From Ascidiimonas aurantiaca (GTDB lineage: Bacteria > Bacteroidota > Bacteroidia > Flavobacteriales > Flavobacteriaceae), in the NCBI RefSeq assembly GCF_037646345.1, contig NZ_JBBEWR010000011.1, positions 1 to 64,000 on the forward strand: a stretch of 64,000 bases of DNA, given 5' to 3'. How positions within the stretch are numbered: the stretch's first letter is position 1; every line of letters starts with the position of its first letter. Shown piece after piece: positions 9,419 to 16,178 of the stretch. The notes under the pieces are model-generated. The model made no database searches. It was not told the DNA's origin and saw nothing but the letters and a program-made list of their open reading frames with translations. The translations under genes were made by a program, and so were the position numbers.

Positions 9419-10219
9419 ATGGAAACTACCCTGATACTGGGTTATACCGGCGCACTTTTTATAGGTCTCATTCTGGGACTGGCCGGAGGTGGTGGCTCTA
9501 TATTAACGGTGCCTCTCCTGGTTTATCTTCTGGGATACAATCCTGTGGTAGCTACTGCTTATTCGCTTTTTGTGGTAGGTGCTTCTTCTGTTGCCGGGGT
9601 ATGGCAGAAGTACCGTGAGGGGCTGGTGGTTTTTAAAACAGGGCTGTTTTTTAGTTTTCCCTCTTTTGTAGCGGTATATGCTTCACGACGTTTTTTGGTG
9701 CCGGCCATTCCAGATACTCTTTTCTCTGTAGGGGCCCTGCCTGTTACCAAAGAAATGGCCCTCATGTTATTTTTTGCCCTGATCATGGTATTTGCAGCCT
9801 ATGCCATGATACGCCCAGAACAGGTGGGCGACCGGGAGACAGCGAAAAAAACCTCTTATCCTTTTATTTTTGTTCAGGGATTGATTATTGGTACTATAAC
9901 TGGTATTATAGGTGCCGGAGGTGGTTTTTTATACGTTCCGGCACTGGTATTATGGACACATCTGCCTATGAAAAAAGCGGTAGGTACCTCACTGGTCATT
10001 GTTTCGATCAACTCCCTGATCGGGTTTACGGGAGACCTTCAGAAAATGGAAATAGAATGGCCTTTTTTACTCACATTCACTGCAATCACCATGATAGGTA
10101 TTTTGTTAGGAGGTATGCTCTCACGTCATGTTTCAGACAAAGGCCTTAAAAAAGGATTTGGGTGGCTCATACTGGCAATGAGTGTTTATATTTTAATACG
10201 GGAACTTACTGGCTCCTAA
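9419..10219 (+). CDS. Sulfite exporter TauE/SafE family permease
   Basis: A 266-residue inner-membrane protein with about eight hydrophobic segments in two related halves. Each half starts with a glycine-rich signature: GLILGLAGGGGSILTVPLL near residue 16 and GTITGIIGAGGGFLYVPALV near residue 155. This is the hallmark of the TauE/SafE (DUF81) family, which exports sulfite, sulfoacetate or other organic anions. Length is normal. The only + strand gene in this part, it converges on the metallopeptidase array and shares a bidirectional terminator with it. The transported anion is unknown. Confidence 0.85.
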   Translation: METTLILGYTGALFIGLILGLAGGGGSILTVPLLVYLLGYNPVVATAYSLFVVGASSVAGVWQKYREGLVVFKTGLFFSFPSFVAVYASRRFLVPAIPDTLFSVGALPVTKEMALMLFFALIMVFAAYAMIRPEQVGDRETAKKTSYPFIFVQGLIIGTITGIIGAGGGFLYVPALVLWTHLPMKKAVGTSLVIVSINSLIGFTGDLQKMEIEWPFLLTFTAITMIGILLGGMLSRHVSDKGLKKGFGWLILAMSVYILIRELTGS

Positions 10220-10224
10220 TTAAA

Positions 10225-10253
10225 AAAGAGAGTACCGTACAGATACTCTCTTT
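10225..10253. terminator. Bidirectional terminator between TauE/SafE and peptidase copy 1
   Basis: A perfect 10-bp stem (AAAGAGAGTA / TACTCTCTTT, 10225-10234 with 10244-10253) has a nine-base loop, with T-runs on either strand. It lies between convergent genes. Confidence 0.75.
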
Positions 10254-10276
10254 ATAGATATGTATAGAAATGTATT

Positions 10277-11104
10277 TTAGAAAAGCACCTGTAGTGCCAG
10301 AATATCATTTGCATTAAACTCTCCGGTAGTGCTAAAATCAAAACATGCGTTCCATATAGACCCGGGATCAAAACCCGTAGGGGTACCCGGAATATAAACT
10401 ACATTAGTGCTACTTCCACCGCCTCCGCCACTGCCGCAGCTTTCTCTGTTTTCCCAATCGGTATGGGCCATTCCTATGCAATGCCCCATTTGATGGGTTA
10501 TTACATGTTCATTTACATTATTACTTGCGTTATCCAGTCCCGCATATAAACGGAGCCATTTAAAAGGATTACCGCTTGTATCCGGGATACCGGCTGCGCC
10601 TCCGGCCCCAGAGGTAGCAGGATCTCTGTACACCACAATATCTGCATCGGTACTGGTAGCAAAGGTAAGGGTAAAGGTAAGGGTCAACCCGGGTACTGCG
10701 TTGTAATTATTTACCGCCCAGGTAAGACCGGTTTGCATATTGGCAGTAAGACCGTTAACGCCTCCCGTATATCCAATCACACTAATGGTACGCGGATGGT
10801 TGACTACATTTATATAGCGGTAATGCTCTGTGATAACCACATCATCAGGAACCATTGCTTCCAGTTGTTCGGGAGGCATGAAGATATCGGTTTCCAAATG
10901 ATAAAATGTTTCCAATGTTCCGTCTGGCAACTTTACATTTTCCAGGGTCATCCCTTCGGGATTCATGTTAAGGGATCTTACTTTGTCTATCACCTCTTGT
11001 GAAATTGCCTGGTCTTCTGCCTGTACAGGGTTTTCATCTCTGGTACAGGACGCAAACACCAGAGTAGCTGCTAAAAAAGAAACAGTTGTTTTTAAGACTT
11101 TCAT
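10277..11104 (-). CDS. M57-like metallopeptidase lipoprotein, copy 1, degenerate active site
   Basis: A 275-residue lipoprotein (lipobox ending at Cys20) and the last of five tandem paralogues in transcription order. The family motif HEIGHxxGxxH is here HQMGHCIGMAH (residues 204-214): all three zinc-binding His remain, but the catalytic Glu is Gln (codon CAA at 10490-10492). The metzincin Met-turn SIM of the sisters is SIW (Trp251). The stretch after SCG, which in the sisters holds NEGDAGVGA, is a Gly/Ser run. It is probably a zinc-binding pseudo-protease, perhaps a decoy, inhibitor or regulator of its sisters; that role is inference. The gene is intact and has its own promoter block and terminator. 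Confidence 0.8.
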   Translation of the reverse strand: MKVLKTTVSFLAATLVFASCTRDENPVQAEDQAISQEVIDKVRSLNMNPEGMTLENVKLPDGTLETFYHLETDIFMPPEQLEAMVPDDVVITEHYRYINVVNHPRTISVIGYTGGVNGLTANMQTGLTWAVNNYNAVPGLTLTFTLTFATSTDADIVVYRDPATSGAGGAAGIPDTSGNPFKWLRLYAGLDNASNNVNEHVITHQMGHCIGMAHTDWENRESCGSGGGGGSSTNVVYIPGTPTGFDPGSIWNACFDFSTTGEFNANDILALQVLF

Positions 11105-11112
11105 AATTGTAT

Positions 11113-11175
11113 AGTTTTGATTGTTAATGTTTTACATCATAATATACAGTTTTTATAAGTTTTAACCTACTTTTT
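11113..11175 (-). promoter_or_regulatory. Conserved promoter block of peptidase copy 1
   Basis: Read on the minus strand the block contains GTAGGTTAAAACTTATAAA, then TATATTATGATG, then ACATTAACAATCAAAAC. Nearly the same block precedes copies 2-4. The TATATT-TG part resembles the -7 box about 17 bases after the GGTT element. It probably drives or co-regulates the paralogues. Confidence 0.5.
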
Positions 11176-11203
11176 TTTAGGATTTTTAGGTGTTCTTTTA
11201 AAT

Positions 11204-11240
11204 AAAACAAAGGGGGAGCGATATCGCTCCCCTTTGTTTT
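11204..11240 (-). terminator. Hairpin terminator after peptidase copy 2
   Basis: A near-perfect 18-bp inverted repeat centred on GCGATATCGC (11204-11222 with 11223-11240, one bulged G) contains AAAACAAAGG / CCTTTGTTTT ends. Copies of the same hairpin lie at 12199-12234 and 14137-14172, so it was duplicated with the gene unit. Confidence 0.65.
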
Positions 11241-11276
11241 ATGTACAGGGCAGAATTTGCCTGATATGTTAATGTT

Positions 11277-12104
11277 TTAATACAGGAACCGCAAGGCAGT
11301 AATATCATTAGCGTTAAGTTCTCCATCTGTATTAAGAGAGCAACAAGACAACATTATAGACGTTGGATCAAAACCGGTAGGGGTTCCGGGAATGTGGATC
11401 GCTCCAACACCGGCATCACCTTCATTTACATACTGACCACAACTTTGTCTGCTAAACCAGTCGGTATGTCTCAGACCAATAGAGTGCCCAATTTCATGGG
11501 TGATTACGCATTCAATTACGTTCATGGGAAAGTTGTCTAACGAAGGTGACAACCTTACCCATTTAAAAGGATTACCATTACTAGGGAACCCCGAAGCACC
11601 CACGCTCGCGCTGGTCATCGCAGGGTCTACATATACCACAATATCTGCCGCAGTACTGGTAGCAAAGGTAAGGGTAAATGTAAGGGTTAAATTAAGTGCA
11701 TTATAGTTATTAATGGCCAGGGCAAGACCGGTTTGCATATTAGTCGTCAGGGCATTGGCACCACCGGTATAGCCAATAACACTAATGGTTCTTGGTTGTG
11801 ATACCAGATTTCTGGTACGGTACTGCTCTGAAGTTATACCGTCATAAATACTCATATTAGCCAGTTGCTCGGGATAGATGGCTATATCACCCTCTACCAT
11901 ATATACAGACTCTGTAGTTCCGTCTGGAGTTACAAAGGTCTCCAGGGTCATTCCTTTAGGATTTAAAGCCAGTGATTCTACTTTTTCGATCACCTCTTGT
12001 GAAATTGCCTGATCTTCTACCTGTACAGGGTTTTCATCTCTGGTACAGGATGCAAACACTAGAGTAGCTGCTAAAAAAGAAACCGTTGTTTTTAAGACTT
12101 TCAT
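11277..12104 (-). CDS. M57-like (HEIGH) metallopeptidase lipoprotein, copy 2
   Basis: A 275-residue lipoprotein (Cys20) with an intact zinc motif HEIGHSIGLRH at 203-213. The Met-turn SIM follows about 40 residues later, within GTPTGFDPTSIM. The C-terminal tail ANDITALRFLY is typical of the family. Motif and spacing fit peptidase M57 (dual-action HEIGH metallopeptidases), a metzincin group. The signal peptide and first ~30 residues are nearly identical to copies 1 and 3. Start codons of copies 1 and 2 are exactly 1000 bases apart, which points to recent unit duplication. It is expected to be anchored to the outer or inner membrane facing the periplasm or cell surface; substrate unknown. Confidence 0.85.
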   Translation of the reverse strand: MKVLKTTVSFLAATLVFASCTRDENPVQVEDQAISQEVIEKVESLALNPKGMTLETFVTPDGTTESVYMVEGDIAIYPEQLANMSIYDGITSEQYRTRNLVSQPRTISVIGYTGGANALTTNMQTGLALAINNYNALNLTLTFTLTFATSTAADIVVYVDPAMTSASVGASGFPSNGNPFKWVRLSPSLDNFPMNVIECVITHEIGHSIGLRHTDWFSRQSCGQYVNEGDAGVGAIHIPGTPTGFDPTSIMLSCCSLNTDGELNANDITALRFLY

Positions 12105-12111
12105 AATCGTA

Positions 12112-12175
12112 TGGTTTTGATTGTTAATGTTTTACATCAAAATATACAGTTTTTATAAGTTTTAACCTACTTTTT
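12112..12175 (-). promoter_or_regulatory. Conserved promoter block of peptidase copy 2
   Basis: Minus-strand reading gives GTAGGTTAAAACTTATAAA then TATATTTTGATG, matching the blocks before copies 1, 3 and 4. TATATTTT is one base off TAnnTTTG. Confidence 0.5.
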
Positions 12176-12198
12176 TGAAGTTTTTTTCGTTTTTAAGC

Positions 12199-12234
12199 AA
12201 AACAAAGGGGAGCGATATGGCTCCCCTTTGTTTT
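12199..12234 (-). terminator. Hairpin terminator after peptidase copy 3
   Basis: A 15-bp stem (12199-12213 with 12220-12234) has a six-base loop; its sequence is nearly identical to the hairpins after copies 2 and 5. Confidence 0.65.
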
Positions 12235-12262
12235 ATTTACAGGGCAGAATTTGCCCGATATG

Positions 12263-13096
12263 TTATTGATACAGGAACTCCAAGGCAGTAACGTCGTTAG
12301 CATTGAACTCTCCATTGGTGGAGAAAGTAAAACAAGCTAACATGATAGAAGTCGAGTCAAAGCCGGTAGGGGTTCCGGGAATGTGGATCGCTCCAACACC
12401 GGCATCACCTTCATTTATGTTCTGACCACAACTTTGTCTGCTGAAATAGTCTGTATGTCTCAGACCTATAGAGTGACATATTTCATGCGTAGCTACGTGC
12501 TCGTTTACATCGTCAGAAGCAAAATCAAGACCTGCAAACAATCGGTTCCACTTAAACGGATTACCGTTCCCATCAGGAAATCCTGCGGCACCTCCTGCAC
12601 CGGATACGGAAGGATCTCTATACACTACGATATCTGCCGCTGTACTGGTAGCAAAGGTAAGGGTAAATCTAAGGTGTAAATTAAGTGAATTGAGATTATT
12701 AACGGCTAAAGAAGTACCGTTACGCATATTAGTCGTCAGGGCATTGGCACCACCGGTATAACCAATAACACTAAGAGTTCTTCTTTTGGGAGTTACCAGA
12801 TTTCTGGTATGGTAGTGCTCTGAAGTAATGCCATCATAAATACTCATGTTGGCCAGTTGCTCGGGATAGATGGCTATATCACCTTCTACCATATAAACGG
12901 TTTCGGTGGTTCCGTCTGGAGTTTCAAAGGTCTCCAGGGTCATCCCTTTAGGGTTTAAAGCCAGTGATTCTACTTTTTCGATCACCTCTTGTGAAATTGC
13001 CTGGTTTTCTACCTGTACAGGGTTTTCATCTCTGGTACAGGATGCAAACACCAGAGTAGCTGCTAAAAAAGAAACAGTTGTTTTTAAGATTTTCAT
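12263..13096 (-). CDS. M57-like metallopeptidase lipoprotein, copy 3 (HEICH variant)
   Basis: A 277-residue lipoprotein (Cys20), N-terminally almost identical to copies 1 and 2. The zinc motif is HEICHSIGLRH (204-214). The catalytic Glu and three His are present, but the small Gly of HEIGH is Cys207, a thiol placed directly at the metal site. The Met-turn (SIM) is intact. The middle part (YRDPSVSGAGGAAGFP...NRLFAGLD) matches copy 5 rather than copy 2, showing mosaic exchange inside the array. It is probably an active membrane-anchored protease; whether Cys207 tunes activity (for example by redox state) is speculation. Confidence 0.82.
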   Translation of the reverse strand: MKILKTTVSFLAATLVFASCTRDENPVQVENQAISQEVIEKVESLALNPKGMTLETFETPDGTTETVYMVEGDIAIYPEQLANMSIYDGITSEHYHTRNLVTPKRRTLSVIGYTGGANALTTNMRNGTSLAVNNLNSLNLHLRFTLTFATSTAADIVVYRDPSVSGAGGAAGFPDGNGNPFKWNRLFAGLDFASDDVNEHVATHEICHSIGLRHTDYFSRQSCGQNINEGDAGVGAIHIPGTPTGFDSTSIMLACFTFSTNGEFNANDVTALEFLYQ

Positions 13097-13100
13097 AATC

Positions 13101-13160
13101 GTATAGTTTTGATTGTTAATATATTACGAATATACATATTTAATAAGTTTTAACCTACTT
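13101..13160 (-). promoter_or_regulatory. Conserved promoter block of peptidase copy 3
   Basis: Minus strand: GTAGGTTAAAACTTATTAA then TATATTCG (one base off TAnnTTTG). This is the most diverged copy of the block. No terminator hairpin separates copy 4 from this gene, so read-through from copy 4 is possible. Confidence 0.45.
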
Positions 13161-13227
13161 TTTATATTGTTTTTTATGTCAGAAATTAAATACGAAGAGC
13201 AACCATGTGCCTGATAGGTTAAAACTT

Positions 13228-14040
13228 TTAATACAGGAACTCTAAGGCAATAATATCATTGGTATTAAACCCGTTAGCACTAAAAGAAAAGCAAGCCAGC
13301 ATAAGTGAGTCAGGGTCAAAACCGGTAGGGGTCCCGGGGATATGGATCGCTCCTACGCCTGCATCACCTTCACTTACATTCTGCCCACAACTTTGTCTGC
13401 TAAACCAGTCGGTATGCCTTAAGCCTATAGAGTGCCCTATTTCATGCATAAGTAATATTTTTAAAACGCTAACCGACGCAGAACTTAAACTATCGCTTAA
13501 AGCGATCCATTTATAAGGTTTTCCATTGGCAGGGAAACCTGCAATGGACCCTCCCGATGTTTTGTAAACAATAATATCACCGTTAGTAGAGGGAGCAAAT
13601 GTAAGGTCAAACCGAATGGTAAGATTTAGGTTATTGTACTCATTTACTGCCTGAAGAAGTGCCGTTTGCATATTTAAAGTGAGTCCGTTACTGCCCCCGG
13701 TATATCCTATAACCTGAATAACACCCGGGTTCACAAGATTATTGGTCCTGTACTGTTCTGAGGTGATCCCACCGTAAATACTCATTTCTGCCAATTGCTC
13801 TGCGCTCATGGCAATATCACCTTCAATAACGTACACATCTTCTTCTGTACCATTGGGACGTTCTAATCGTTCTACTGTCATGCCATAAGGATTTAAACCC
13901 AGAGAAGTAACTTTTTCAATAACCTGTTTGGAAATGGTAAGGCCAGGGTCTGTATCATCGGTCGTATCTCGCGTACAACCGGATAAAACTATCCCGACTA
14001 CCAGACTACATAGGAGTCTTGTTGATCTTAAAATTTTCAT
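13228..14040 (-). CDS. M57-like (HEIGH) metallopeptidase lipoprotein, copy 4
   Basis: A 270-residue lipoprotein (Cys22 after LVVGIVLSG) and the most diverged intact member. It has its own signal peptide and a different N-terminal half. The zinc motif HEIGHSIGLRH (199-209), the SRQSCGQNV region and the Met-turn (here SLM) are conserved. It is a little shorter than its sisters through a small deletion in the YRDP loop. Catalytic residues look complete. It is probably the oldest duplicate in the array; substrate unknown. Confidence 0.83.
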   Translation of the reverse strand: MKILRSTRLLCSLVVGIVLSGCTRDTTDDTDPGLTISKQVIEKVTSLGLNPYGMTVERLERPNGTEEDVYVIEGDIAMSAEQLAEMSIYGGITSEQYRTNNLVNPGVIQVIGYTGGSNGLTLNMQTALLQAVNEYNNLNLTIRFDLTFAPSTNGDIIVYKTSGGSIAGFPANGKPYKWIALSDSLSSASVSVLKILLMHEIGHSIGLRHTDWFSRQSCGQNVSEGDAGVGAIHIPGTPTGFDPDSLMLACFSFSANGFNTNDIIALEFLY

Positions 14041-14051
14041 TGTCGTATATA

Positions 14052-14107
14052 TTTGAATGTTAATGTTTTACATCAAAATATACAGTTTTTATAGGTTTTA
14101 ACCTACA
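14052..14107 (-). promoter_or_regulatory. Conserved promoter block of peptidase copy 4
   Basis: Minus strand: GTAGGTTAAAACCTATAAA then TATATTTTGATG. The block is kept although the coding region downstream is the most diverged, which suggests selection or recent conversion of the regulatory part. Confidence 0.5.
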
Positions 14108-14136
14108 TTTTTTGAAGTTTTTTTTCGTTTTTAAGC

Positions 14137-14172
14137 AAAACAAAGGGGAGCGATATCGCTCCCCTTTGTTTT
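14137..14172 (-). terminator. Hairpin terminator after peptidase copy 5
   Basis: A perfect 36-base palindrome (two 18-base arms, no loop) has the AAAACAAAGGGGAGCGAT arm. It is the same element as after copies 2 and 3. Confidence 0.65.
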
Positions 14173-14209
14173 GTGTACAGGGCAAAATTTGCCTGATATG
14201 TGAAAATTT

Positions 14210-15040
14210 TTAATACATGAACCGCAAGGCAGTAATGTCGTTAGCATTAAACTCTCCATTTGTTGAGAAAGTAAAACAGGCTAACATGATAGAAGTCGGG
14301 TCAAAACCGGTAGGGGTTCCGGGAATGTGGATCGCTCCAACACCGGCATCACCCTCATTTACATTCTGACCACAGCTTTGTCTGCTGAAATAGTCTGTGT
14401 GTCTCAGACCAACGGAGTGCCCTATTTCGTGCGTAGCTACGTGCTCATTTACATCATTAGGGGCATTATCCAGACCCGCAAACAATCGGTTCCACTTAAA
14501 AGGGTTACCTCCGGAAGGGAATCCCGCAGCACCACCTGCACCGGATACGGAAGGATCTCTATATACTACGATATCTGCAGCAGTACTGGTAGCAAAGGTA
14601 AGGGTAAATGTAAGGGTTAAATTAAGTGCATTATAATTATTAATGGCGAAAGAGGTACCGTTACGCATATTAGTCGTCAGGGCATTAGAACCACCGGTAT
14701 AACCAATAACACTAATAGTTCTTGGTTGTGATACCAGATTTCTGGTACGGTACTGCTCTGAAGTTATACCGTCATAAATACTCATATTAGCCAGTTGCTC
14801 GGGATAGATGGCTATATCACCCTCTACCATATATACAGACTCTGTAGTTCCGTCTGGAGTTTCAAAGGTCTCCAGGGTCATCCCCTTAGGGTTTAAAGCA
14901 AGTGATTCTACTTTTTCGATCACATCCTGAGGGATCTCTTGAACTGTGTTTATTTCGGCAGCCTCATCTTTACTACAAGATGCTAAGACAATACCTAAAC
15001 CCATAAAGGATAATACTACTTTTAAATTAAGATTTTTCAT
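14210..15040 (-). CDS. M57-like (HEIGH) metallopeptidase lipoprotein, copy 5
   Basis: A 276-residue lipoprotein. The ATG at 15040 starts a good lipoprotein signal (Cys22, LGIVLASC); an in-frame ATG at 15085 would add 15 residues ahead of it. The zinc motif HEIGHSVGLRH and Met-turn SIM are intact. The signal peptide differs wholly from copies 1-3, yet from about residue 40 the protein is nearly identical to copies 2 and 3 (block LNPKGMTLETFETPDGTTES). That pattern is best explained by gene conversion replacing all but the 5' end. It is first in transcription order and ends at the hairpin at 14137-14172. Confidence 0.84.
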   Translation of the reverse strand: MKNLNLKVVLSFMGLGIVLASCSKDEAAEINTVQEIPQDVIEKVESLALNPKGMTLETFETPDGTTESVYMVEGDIAIYPEQLANMSIYDGITSEQYRTRNLVSQPRTISVIGYTGGSNALTTNMRNGTSFAINNYNALNLTLTFTLTFATSTAADIVVYRDPSVSGAGGAAGFPSGGNPFKWNRLFAGLDNAPNDVNEHVATHEIGHSVGLRHTDYFSRQSCGQNVNEGDAGVGAIHIPGTPTGFDPTSIMLACFTFSTNGEFNANDITALRFMY

Positions 15041-15404
15041 TTTAAACTTTTTGATTGTTAATGTTAATAGATTGCTATCTAACAAATTCTGTCATGTACA
15101 CTGTTAATTACCGTTAAAAGCGAGTTAAAATTACAAAAAACTAAAAATATTCTTACGAAAAATAGTGTACAAAGTGATTTTTTAACAAATTATCAAAATA
15201 AATTTTTATCCTTTAACATATTTACAAATAAAAAATTAAAAAGTTAAATCGTTGTAGTGCAGTATTTTATCGATTAAAGGCAAGTTTTTACTCAGGAGCA
15301 GTACTGTTTTACCATATTTTTCTTACAATTTAATTATGTGAAAAATGTAAGTATAAAAAAAGGTTAACCCGTAAAGTGAATAAGTTTTTTTAATATAAAC
15401 TTTG
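15041..15404. other. AT-rich spacer between GH16 and the peptidase array
   Basis: No coding region or clear RNA is supported. It should hold the promoter of peptidase copy 5 and the 3' end of the glucan locus. Only the first bases (TTGATTGTTAATGTT, near 15050) resemble the block before copies 1-4; the rest of that block is missing here. No strong hairpin was seen after the GH16 stop. Confidence 0.4.
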
Positions 15405-16178
15405 TTATTGATACACTCTTATATAATCCACAACAAAGTTTTGAGGAAAAATAGTGTTATCTACATAAGGTCCGCCAAAATTACCTCCTATGGCCAGATT
15501 AATAATGAAGTAAAATGGTTGGTTGAAGGGCCAGTTGTCGGGAGTTTTGTTTTCAGGTGCATACTCATACACCTTTTTCCTGTCTATCAAAAAAGTAATT
15601 CGCTCGGGAGTCCACAGGGCTTCATATACATGAAAACCTTTTTCAATATCAGGAATACATGTTTTTTTGGAGTTTACGGTATTGCCATGGCTTGATGTTG
15701 TATGAAGGGAGGTGAATACGGTATGCGGTTCTTTACCCACGTATTCCAATACGTCTATTTCGCCACATGCGGGCCACTTTACTTTATCTATGTTACTGCC
15801 CAACATCCAGAATGCAGGCCACAGCCCTTTGCCTGCGGGAAGTTTTGCCTTTATCTCGATGCGCCCGTATTGAAATGTTTTTTTATTTTTAGTTACGATA
15901 CGGGTAGATGTGTAGATACTGTCTTCTTTTTTTGCAGTAATGATAAGATACCCATTCTTTAGTTTATGATTTACTTTTGTGTAGATCTGCCTTTCGTTAT
16001 TACCCCAGCCGCAAAGGGAAGGGCAGCCATCGCCCAGCTCAAAACTCCAGCTATTGTGATCAAGGGTTTTGCCTTCAAACTGTTCTTCCCACACCAGTGT
16101 TGTATATTCCTGGGACGATACGGCACCTGTTACGAAGCTGAGAAGAACAAAATATTGATAAAACCTGCTCTTTTTCAT
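15405..16178 (-). CDS. GH16 endo-beta-glucanase (laminarinase-like), secreted
   Basis: 257 residues: a signal peptide (cut near SSQ at 21-23) and one GH16 jelly-roll domain. The catalytic motif GEIDVLE places the nucleophile Glu140 and acid/base Glu145 with Asp142 between them. Aromatic and GRIEIKAKLPAGKGLWPAFW motifs are typical of beta-1,3(-1,4)-glucanases. No lipobox and no T9SS tail are present, so it is probably periplasmic. Its start overlaps the GH3 stop by four bases (ATGA), showing translational coupling. It would shorten beta-1,3-glucan oligomers for the GH3 enzyme. The exact linkage preference is inferred from the locus. Confidence 0.88.
   Translation of the reverse strand: MKKSRFYQYFVLLSFVTGAVSSQEYTTLVWEEQFEGKTLDHNSWSFELGDGCPSLCGWGNNERQIYTKVNHKLKNGYLIITAKKEDSIYTSTRIVTKNKKTFQYGRIEIKAKLPAGKGLWPAFWMLGSNIDKVKWPACGEIDVLEYVGKEPHTVFTSLHTTSSHGNTVNSKKTCIPDIEKGFHVYEALWTPERITFLIDRKKVYEYAPENKTPDNWPFNQPFYFIINLAIGGNFGGPYVDNTIFPQNFVVDYIRVYQ

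Noticed and set aside
10277..15040. Regular ~1-kb repeats considered as a CRISPR-like or integron-like array
   Set aside because: The repeated units are whole genes with promoters and terminators; no short direct repeats with unique spacers and no attC-like sites are present.
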